Origin: Hyphomicrobiales bacterium
GTDB taxonomy: Bacteria; Pseudomonadota; Alphaproteobacteria; Parvibaculales; Parvibaculaceae
Direction of reading: 5' to 3'
Length of the DNA stretch: 64,000 nucleotides
Assembly (NCBI GenBank): GCA_016124805.1
Contig: WGND01000001.1
Location: 496,001 to 560,000, forward strand
In this document: piece by piece, positions 58,376 to 64,000 of the stretch
Numbering within the stretch: the stretch's first letter is position 1
Layout of the letters: each line of letters starts with the position of its first letter
Position numbers and translations under genes: made by a program
The notes under the pieces: model-generated
The model's database searches: none
The model's input: the letters and a program-made list of their open reading frames with translations, nothing else
Told to the model about the DNA's origin: nothing

Positions 58376-59116
58376 ATGCCTGAACTCTCCAATATCGGTA
58401 TCCTCAGCGCGTTCGTGGCCGGCATTATTTCGTTCCTGTCGCCTTGCGTGCTGCCGTTGGTGCCGGGATATGTTTCCTACGTGGCCGGCCGGTCGACCTT
58501 TGATTCGCCGTCCGGTGAGATCGCTGTGGCCCGAAGCGCGACGCTCGGTCTCAGCCTCTGCTTCGTGCTCGGTTTCACCACGGTATTCGTGATCCTCGGA
58601 GCCAGCGCCTCAGCGCTTGGCCAGTTACTGCTCAGTTACCGGTTCGAGTTGAACATCGTCGGGGGCGGGATCGTTACGCTGTTCGGGCTGTTCATGCTCG
58701 GAACGATCCGCCCGGCATGGATGACGCGCGAGGCACGCTTCCACATCGATCTGCCCGGCGGACGAACCGTCTCGGCCTATATCCTCGGCCTGGCCTTCGC
58801 GTTTGGCTGGACACCGTGCATAGGCCCGATACTTGGCGCCATCTTGACGGTCGGCGCCGCGTCGGCGACGCTCGCTGACGGTATTGCGCTGCTCACGATC
58901 TATTCGCTCGGCCTTGGCGTACCGTTCCTGCTTGCCGCGCTGTTCACCGACACGCTATCCGCCAGGTTAAAGGCGTTCGGACGCCTCGGGCGCATTCTGA
59001 GGATGCTGGCGGGAGTGGCGTTGATCGTCATGGGCGTCGCCATGATGACGGGATATCTGTCCGCGTTCGCCTTCTGGCTCCTGGAGACCTTTCCGATACT
59101 GTCTTCAATCGGCTGA
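58376..59116 (+). CDS. ccdA: CcdA thiol transporter
   Basis: A 246-residue membrane protein with six helices and both Cys of true CcdA: ISFLSPCVLPLVPGYVSY and FAFGWTPCIGPILGAIL. It moves reducing power from cytoplasmic thioredoxin to periplasmic TlpA/CcmG/DsbA-type proteins, all coded upstream in this operon, so it likely powers the whole set. Last gene of the copper/thiol operon. Confidence 0.93.
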   Translation: MPELSNIGILSAFVAGIISFLSPCVLPLVPGYVSYVAGRSTFDSPSGEIAVARSATLGLSLCFVLGFTTVFVILGASASALGQLLLSYRFELNIVGGGIVTLFGLFMLGTIRPAWMTREARFHIDLPGGRTVSAYILGLAFAFGWTPCIGPILGAILTVGAASATLADGIALLTIYSLGLGVPFLLAALFTDTLSARLKAFGRLGRILRMLAGVALIVMGVAMMTGYLSAFAFWLLETFPILSSIG

Positions 59117-59206
59117 GTTCGACCGAGGGAGAGTTGAAGAAATCGTGATTTGACGTTGCCATCGCTGGATAGCCCAGGCTCGAACTCAGGCAAGGAGCCG
59201 ACGGCG

Positions 59207-59413
59207 ATGACCTCGAATGCCGATCAGTTGGAGCGTGATATTTTGCGCGTATTTAGGTGTGCCTGCCAGCAAGACCGGCCAGACATCGCCGAATTCATGC
59301 TCGCAGCACTGGAGAAATTGGACAGCGAATGCGTGAACTCTGTCGCAAGCAATCGTCCGCTGATCGATGCCTATCGCGATCTGGTCGGGACCTGCGGCTC
59401 TGGAAGGTCATGA
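59207..59413 (+). CDS. Small hypothetical protein
   Basis: A 68-residue acidic protein (TSNADQLERDILRVFRCACQ; IAEFMLAALEKLDSE) predicted to be all-helical, with a CAC pair and two further Cys. A ribosome site (caaggag) stands 9 bases before the ATG at 59207. Not recognised. It lies between ccdA and the convergent ynfA. Confidence 0.55.
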   Translation: MTSNADQLERDILRVFRCACQQDRPDIAEFMLAALEKLDSECVNSVASNRPLIDAYRDLVGTCGSGRS

Positions 59414-59458
59414 ATTCGGCGCGCCGGCTGCATTGCCTATCGATACGGTTTCTATCCA

Positions 59459-59785
59459 TCAAATGGATCGCGGACCCCACAGAATGATTGCGGCGCCGAC
59501 CAGACAAACCGCAGCGCCTGTCACGTCCCAGCGGTCGGGTCGTTGCGACTCAACCGTCCAAAGCCACAACAGCGACGCGCTGATGTAGATGCCGCCATAG
59601 GCCGCAAAGGCACGGCCGGCGAAATCGCTGTCGATGCGCGTCAGAAGCCAGGCGAAGAGGGCAAGACTGGCCATACCCGGCCCGAGCCAGAGCGGCGAGC
59701 GGTCCAAGCGCAACCAGGCCCAAAAAGCAAAGCAGCCGGCAATTTCTGCCAGCGCCGCGCCGACATAGATTGCGAGTGTTGCCAT
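59459..59785 (-). CDS. ynfA: YnfA/UPF0060 small multidrug-type membrane protein
   Basis: A 108-residue protein with four hydrophobic helices and the family marks [16 protein letters not shown] and [18 protein letters not shown]. YnfA is related to small multidrug resistance transporters and occurs in many mer and metal loci. Its ATG overlaps the merR stop (ATGA 59782-59785 region), so it is co-expressed with merR. Confidence 0.9.
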   Translation of the reverse strand: MATLAIYVGAALAEIAGCFAFWAWLRLDRSPLWLGPGMASLALFAWLLTRIDSDFAGRAFAAYGGIYISASLLWLWTVESQRPDRWDVTGAAVCLVGAAIILWGPRSI

Positions 59786-60198
59786 CACGATGCCAGCGCC
59801 TCCAGCACTGGACATTCCGGCACGTCCTCGCCGGAACATCGCTCGGCCGTTTCCGCCAGCACCTTCTCGATCCGTTTCAGGTCGGCGATCTTAGCCCGGA
59901 CATCGGCGAGGTGCCGCTCCGTCCGCTCCTTCACCTCCGCGCAGGTCTGCTTGCCGCCATCGACGAGTTCGAGCAGGCCGCGGATATGCTCGATGGAAAA
60001 GCCGAGTTCGCGGGCGCGCAGGATGAAACGCAGCCGCGACACATGGCCGTCGTCATAGACGCGATAGCCGGACGCTGTGCGCGGCGGGTCGGGCATCATG
60101 CCGGTTTTCTCATAATAGCGGATGGTTTCGAGATTGCAGCCCGTACGCCTTGCCAGTTCGGCGCGCTGCAACCGCTTCCCGGAAACGTGATCGGCCAT
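59785..60198 (-). CDS. merR: MerR mercury-responsive regulator
   Basis: A 137-residue MerR protein. [18 protein letters not shown], then Cys86, Cys121 and Cys129; the last pair has seven residues between instead of the eight of Tn501 MerR. It should repress and, with Hg(II), activate merTPFA through the operator at 60214-60244, and repress its own divergent unit with ynfA. Starts 16 bases from the -35 element. Confidence 0.9.
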   Translation of the reverse strand: MADHVSGKRLQRAELARRTGCNLETIRYYEKTGMMPDPPRTASGYRVYDDGHVSRLRFILRARELGFSIEHIRGLLELVDGGKQTCAEVKERTERHLADVRAKIADLKRIEKVLAETAERCSGEDVPECPVLEALAS

Positions 60199-60213
60199 TG
60201 ATGCAAAATCCTC

Positions 60214-60244
60214 TTGAGTCTGTAGTTGCTACAGACCGTAGCTT
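60214..60244 (+). promoter_or_regulatory. mer promoter/operator of merTPFA
   Basis: TTGAGT (60214-60219) and TAGCTT (60239-60244) with a 19-base spacer. The spacer holds the perfect dyad CTGTAG-TTG-CTACAG (60220-60234). Arms differ from the CCGTAC/GTACGG arms of the 40.8 and 42.3 kb operators. Confidence 0.8.
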
Positions 60245-60274
60245 GTTTTCATCAGAAATTCGAGGGCAGACCGT

Positions 60275-60673
60275 ATGAGCGAGACGAAAATGGAAACCAT
60301 TGCGTTGGATGCGCCAACGCAAACGGCTGATCGGAAGAAGGGGTGGTTTGCCGCCGGCGGTGTGATCGGCGCGATTCTCGCCTCCACCTGTTGTATTGCG
60401 CCGCTCGTGCTGCTGATGCTCGGCGTGTCGGGGGCGTGGATCGGCAACCTCACCGCGCTCGAGCACTACAAGCCGCTCTTCGCCGGCGTGGCGCTCGTCT
60501 TCATCGGGCTCGGATTCCGGCAGGTCTATTTCAAGGCCAAGCCGGCCTGCGCGGACAGATCCTATTGTGCCCGCCCGGAATCGTCCCTCATCACCAAGTC
60601 CGCCCTCTGGCTGTCGACCGTGCTGGTTGTCCTCGCCCTGACGATCAACTGGTGGGCACCTCTTTTCTATTAG
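60275..60673 (+). CDS. merT: Mercuric transporter MerT
   Basis: A 132-residue inner-membrane Hg(II) importer with three helices. The first helix has the ILASTCCIAPLVLL Cys pair and the loop has ACADRSYC, the second Cys pair that passes Hg to the next carrier. The start ATG follows the mer promoter by about 30 bases. First gene of the mer structural operon. Confidence 0.94.
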   Translation: MSETKMETIALDAPTQTADRKKGWFAAGGVIGAILASTCCIAPLVLLMLGVSGAWIGNLTALEHYKPLFAGVALVFIGLGFRQVYFKAKPACADRSYCARPESSLITKSALWLSTVLVVLALTINWWAPLFY

Positions 60674-60683
60674 GAGAACTGAC

Positions 60684-61016
60684 ATGAAACGACTTCTCAT
60701 CGCTGCGGCGGGACTGCTGGCTATCGGCGTGTCCGGCCTTCCCTTTATCGGTTCGGCCCCCTCGCCGGTTCTCGTTTCGGCCGCGCAGGCAGCGGAGACC
60801 CAACAGACCGCTACCTTCGACGTGCCGGGCATGACCTGCGCGCTTTGCCCCGTCACGGTGAGAAAGGCGATGGAAGGCGTTGAAGGCGTGAGACAAGTCG
60901 AGGTCGACTTCAATGCCAGGACGGCGACCGTGAAGTTCGATCCGTCGGTGACGACCATCGAAGCCATTGCCGCCGCTTCGGCCAATGCCGGATACCCGGC
61001 GACGGTGAAAGGCTAA
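60684..61016 (+). CDS. merP: Periplasmic mercury-binding protein MerP
   Basis: A 110-residue protein with a signal peptide and an HMA domain: DVPGMTCALCPVTVRKA gives the Hg-binding CxxC. It collects Hg(II) in the periplasm for MerT. Ten bases follow merT. Confidence 0.94.
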   Translation: MKRLLIAAAGLLAIGVSGLPFIGSAPSPVLVSAAQAAETQQTATFDVPGMTCALCPVTVRKAMEGVEGVRQVEVDFNARTATVKFDPSVTTIEAIAAASANAGYPATVKG

Positions 61017-61021
61017 GTCCG

Positions 61022-61285
61022 ATGAAGGACGCGACGATCTTCAGGACCGGTATCGTCGGATCGATCATCGCCGCGGTCTGTTGCGCAACACCGATCCTGG
61101 TCATCTCGCTCGGCGCTCTTGGCCTGTCGGCATGGCTCGGCTGGGTCGACTATGTGCTCATTCCAGCGCTCGTCCTCTTTCTCGCGATCACCGCCTATGG
61201 ACTCTGGCGGCAGCAGCGGGAGGCGGCGTGCTGTGCCCCAGAAACGCAATCAAGCAAGACACAATCGAACAAGGGAAGGGCCTGA
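61022..61285 (+). CDS. merF: Mercury transporter MerF
   Basis: An 87-residue membrane protein with two helices. The first helix contains AVCCATPILVIS and the C-terminal end carries EAACCAPET, the two vicinal Cys pairs of MerF. It gives a second Hg(II) entry route. Five bases from merP and one base before merA. Confidence 0.93.
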   Translation: MKDATIFRTGIVGSIIAAVCCATPILVISLGALGLSAWLGWVDYVLIPALVLFLAITAYGLWRQQREAACCAPETQSSKTQSNKGRA

Positions 61286-61286
61286 C

Positions 61287-62717
61287 ATGGCCGATTGCTG
61301 CAGCACCGACGGAAGCCGAAAGGGTGGCTATGATCTTGCCGTCATCGGCGCGGGTTCGGCGGGTTTCTCCGCCGCGATCACAGCCGCCGAGCAAGGCGCG
61401 AATGTGGCTCTCATCGGACATGGGCTTATCGGCGGCACCTGCGTCAATGTCGGCTGTGTGCCGTCCAAGACCATGATCCGCGCCGCCGAAGCTCTGCATG
61501 GCGCACGCGCGGCAAGCCGATTCGCTGGCCTCGCCGGTGAGGCCCATGTCAGCGACTGGCGAGCTCTGATCGCGGCCAAGGACGATCTCGTCGGAACGCT
61601 GCGGCAGAAGAAATATGTCGATCTGCTACCAGAATATAACGGCATCGCCTATCTGGAGGGGACAGCAAGGCTGAATGGCGCCGGTGTGCTTGTGAACGAC
61701 AGCCCCGTTGCTGCCGGCAAGATCATCGTCGCCACCGGCGCGTCACCGGCCATGCCGAGCATCCCTGGCATTGAGAATGTTCCCTACCTCACCAGCACCA
61801 CGGCGCTGGAACTTGACCAGCCGCCGCGCTCGCTTCTGGTCATCGGGGGCGGCTATATTGGCTGCGAGCTCGCGCAGATGTTCGCCCGCACCGGGACCGC
61901 CGTGACCATGGTCACGCGCTCGCGCCTGCTACCCGAGGCGGAACCGGAAATAGCGCAAGCACTCGCTCGCTATCTGGCCGACGAAGGCATCACGGTTCGC
62001 ACCGAACTGACCTATTCCAGGATCGAGCAGCAAGACGGTGAAATCACGCTGACCATTGATGTGGATGGTCGCGCCGAGACGCTGGCCGCCGAGCAGGTTC
62101 TGGTGACCACCGGACGCACGCCCAACACGGCGGACCTTGGTCTGGAGGAGTCCGGCGTAAAGCTAGCGCCCGGTGGCGGGATTGTCGTCGATGACCGGAT
62201 GCGCACCTCGAAATCCGGCGTCTATGCCGCCGGCGACGTGACCGGACGCGATCAGTTCGTCTATATGGCGGCTTACGGTGCCAAGCTCGCGGCGCGCAAC
62301 GCGCTGAACGGCGACAGTCTCGTCTATGACAATACCGCCATGCCCTGGGTGGTGTTCACCGATCCGCAGGTCGCGGGCGTTGGACTCTCCGAGCGCCAGG
62401 CAAGACAGCGCGGCTTCGATGTGAAGACGTCGGTTGCGCCGCTCGACCAGGTGCCGCGGGCGCTCGCTGCGCGCGACACGCGCGGACTCATCAAGCTGGT
62501 GGCCGACAGGAATACCGGCCGCGTGCTCGGGGCGCAGATCCTCGCGCCCGAGGGCGCCGACAGTATCCAGACGATGGTGCTGGCGATCAAATATGGAATG
62601 ACGACCAAGGAGCTTGGCGAGACGATCTTTCCCTACCTTACGACTGTGGAGGGATTGAAGCTCGCGGCACAGGGCTTCGACAAGGATGTGACGAAACTTT
62701 CCTGCTGCGCTGGTTGA
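61287..62717 (+). CDS. merA: Mercuric reductase MerA (short form)
   Basis: A 476-residue cytosolic flavoenzyme reducing Hg(II) to volatile Hg(0) with NADPH. FAD site VIGAGSAGFSAA, redox pair GGTCVNVGCVPSK, NADPH site GGGYIGCELAQ, and C-terminal LSCCAG pair are all present. It lacks the N-terminal HMA domain of long MerA; MADCCSTDG at the start offers only a Cys pair. ATG 61287 lies within a longer open frame but is placed one base after merF. Confidence 0.94.
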   Translation: MADCCSTDGSRKGGYDLAVIGAGSAGFSAAITAAEQGANVALIGHGLIGGTCVNVGCVPSKTMIRAAEALHGARAASRFAGLAGEAHVSDWRALIAAKDDLVGTLRQKKYVDLLPEYNGIAYLEGTARLNGAGVLVNDSPVAAGKIIVATGASPAMPSIPGIENVPYLTSTTALELDQPPRSLLVIGGGYIGCELAQMFARTGTAVTMVTRSRLLPEAEPEIAQALARYLADEGITVRTELTYSRIEQQDGEITLTIDVDGRAETLAAEQVLVTTGRTPNTADLGLEESGVKLAPGGGIVVDDRMRTSKSGVYAAGDVTGRDQFVYMAAYGAKLAARNALNGDSLVYDNTAMPWVVFTDPQVAGVGLSERQARQRGFDVKTSVAPLDQVPRALAARDTRGLIKLVADRNTGRVLGAQILAPEGADSIQTMVLAIKYGMTTKELGETIFPYLTTVEGLKLAAQGFDKDVTKLSCCAG

Positions 62718-62766
62718 TACCCTGGGCAAGATTGGCTGACTCACCGTCGCCTGAGCTGACGCTTCT

Positions 62767-63999
62767 CTACAATCCGAGGCCTCGTTTCCGGCCGAAGCTC
62801 CAGTCGATGCCTCCATCGCCGCGCGCGATGCCCGAGACATGGCGACCGAGCTGTTTTTCCAGCGATGGTGACCAGGGCACCAACTGGAACCCGAGGCCGT
62901 CGTCGATCATGGCGAACCGGCCGGAGGCGAGCGCGAAGCGCTGCCGGTAGGTCCCGGCGACATATTCGCCGGTGGCGGATCGGCTGAACGGCCGACCGGT
63001 CTCGACAGCGAGCTTCTCGCCAAGCGCGTCCACCTCACGGCGGCGCAGCGTATCGATCAGGTTACGCGCGAAGATCACGCTGCGGCCCTGCCGCTCGGCG
63101 AGACCCTGTTCGATCAGTTGCTCCGCCCGAGCGTTCATCGCCTCGCGGACCTCGCCGCCGAATCCACCTCCGCCGAGCGCGACGGGCTCACGCGCAATGG
63201 CCTGACGGTCGAGCCAGGTGGCGCCGGTCGCCGTCACCTGATGCTCGACGGAAAGGTCGGAACGGACGGCGAGCGCCACGCGACGGCGCCCCCGTGCGTC
63301 GTCGAACTTCCGCAGCTCGACGATCGAACCCGGCGCGCTGTCGCCGGCGGCGTCGAGGTCGGGCAGCTTGATATGGTGGGTCCGCCCATCGACGCTATCG
63401 ACCACGGCATAGGCCGTGCCCTTCAATTCGTCGTCGAGGCCGCGATCGACCAGCCGGCCGACGACGGGATCATCGAGACTCTCGCCGGCGAGCACATAGG
63501 CCGACGCGCCGCGCTCGATGCCCCGCTCGATCAGGCTGCGGTGAATGCGCTTGATGATGTCGCCGCGCTCGCCGAGTTGGCGCAGCGTCGGATCCGCGTT
63601 CTCGGACAGGACCCATTGGCCCGGGCCGATCTGGTCGGCGAGGCCGAGGGATTCGAGCTTGCGCAGGCGGCCGACCTTCAGCGCATGGAATTCGTCGGGC
63701 TGCCGGTCGGGATGCGGCGCCAGGTCGACAACGCCGGTGCGATAGCCGTCGCGGGCGAGCTGGCGATCGAGCTGTGTCCAGCGCTCGGTATCGATCTGGC
63801 GTTCGAGCGTCCGGCGGATCTCGTGATCGGTGCGCGGTCCGAGTTCCTGCGTGATCAGATCCTGGGCGCGGGCGCGCATCCCATCCTTGATGTAGTCGCG
63901 GGAGATGACGAGGTCCTGGCCGTCATCAGCGCGGCCCCGCACGATGACATGGATATGGGGATGCCCGGTGTTCCAGTGATCGACGCCGACCCAGTCGAG
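62767..63999 (-). CDS. Relaxase, DUF3363/VirD2-like (N-terminal part outside window)
   Basis: The visible 411 residues are the C-terminal two thirds of the ICE relaxase that nicks oriT and pilots the strand. At the right edge the frame reads WNTGHPHIHVIVRG, the HxH metal motif of the relaxase domain; the DUF3363 region follows (LADQIGPGQWVLSE, KGTAYAVVDSVDG). The catalytic Tyr lies beyond the window. It stands 50 bases from merA on the opposite strand, which places the cargo between traG and this gene. Confidence 0.9.
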   Translation of the reverse strand, partial: LDWVGVDHWNTGHPHIHVIVRGRADDGQDLVISRDYIKDGMRARAQDLITQELGPRTDHEIRRTLERQIDTERWTQLDRQLARDGYRTGVVDLAPHPDRQPDEFHALKVGRLRKLESLGLADQIGPGQWVLSENADPTLRQLGERGDIIKRIHRSLIERGIERGASAYVLAGESLDDPVVGRLVDRGLDDELKGTAYAVVDSVDGRTHHIKLPDLDAAGDSAPGSIVELRKFDDARGRRRVALAVRSDLSVEHQVTATGATWLDRQAIAREPVALGGGGFGGEVREAMNARAEQLIEQGLAERQGRSVIFARNLIDTLRRREVDALGEKLAVETGRPFSRSATGEYVAGTYRQRFALASGRFAMIDDGLGFQLVPWSPSLEKQLGRHVSGIARGDGGIDWSFGRKRGLGL

Positions 64000-64000
64000 C

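Noticed and set aside
59785-60198. merR at 59785 as a SoxR or CueR
   Set aside because: Three Cys in mercury-type positions and a divergent merTPFA operon with a 19-base spacer operator identify it as MerR.

Overview
The window joins an alphaproteobacterial chromosome (about 1-11,250) to a long integrative and conjugative element (ICE) that runs off the right edge. The chromosomal part holds a truncated ethylmalonyl-CoA mutase, a three-gene unknown operon ending in a VWA-like periplasmic protein, an AEC transporter, an acyltransferase, GluQ tRNA(Asp) synthetase, an esterase, an HNH nuclease, a Coq7-type hydroxylase, a DsbB-like protein and a YqaA/DedA protein. The ethylmalonyl-CoA pathway gene, the Coq7 type and the trb/traG backbone all suit a Rhizobiales-like alphaproteobacterium; genus cannot be read from the sequence.

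The junction is marked by a broken 5' half of a tRNA-Leu(CAA) (11257-11295) and an intact tRNA-Leu(CAA) (11451-11537). Directly inside lies a four-gene putative defence operon: a ribbon-helix-helix protein, an SNF2/RapA-type helicase, a long beta-class adenine methyltransferase and a Res-type helicase-nuclease. A LysR regulator follows, then a 3'-5' exonuclease/BRCT gene sitting inside a decayed duplication of the lysR-tail/DUF2274 junction.

The conjugation backbone lies on the minus strand: DUF2274, trbI, trbG, trbF, trbL, a TrbK-like gene, trbJ, trbE, trbD, trbC, trbB (24.2-33.9 kb), then a DUF5710 gene, a CopG-like gene and traG (34.1-37.3 kb). The relaxase starts only at 62.77 kb, so about 25 kb of cargo lies between the coupling protein and the relaxase.

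The cargo has four modules. (1) 37.4-42.3 kb: a P1B-type ATPase with a YPC membrane motif, a 35-aa coupled ORF and a CcdA-like protein, plus a second CcdA-like protein and a MerR-HMA fusion regulator; both transcription units start at mer-type operators with identical arms. (2) 42.7-48.8 kb: a seven-gene minus-strand operon (sterol desaturase-like, VTT-rhodanese, SHOCT, DsrE, cysteine desulfurase, methyltransferase, nucleoside phosphorylase) divergent from an ArsR-rhodanese fusion. (3) 49.1-59.1 kb: about fifteen plus-strand genes for periplasmic copper and thiol chemistry (multicopper oxidase, cytochromes c, YCF48-like protein, DUF411, CcmG/TlpA, SCO, PCuAC, DsbA, CcdA). (4) 59.5-62.7 kb: a mer operon (merTPFA) divergent from merR-ynfA with a different operator. 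The element therefore looks like a conjugative carrier of phage defence plus mercury, copper and thiol-stress functions. No integrase, insertion sequence or CRISPR array was seen in the window.
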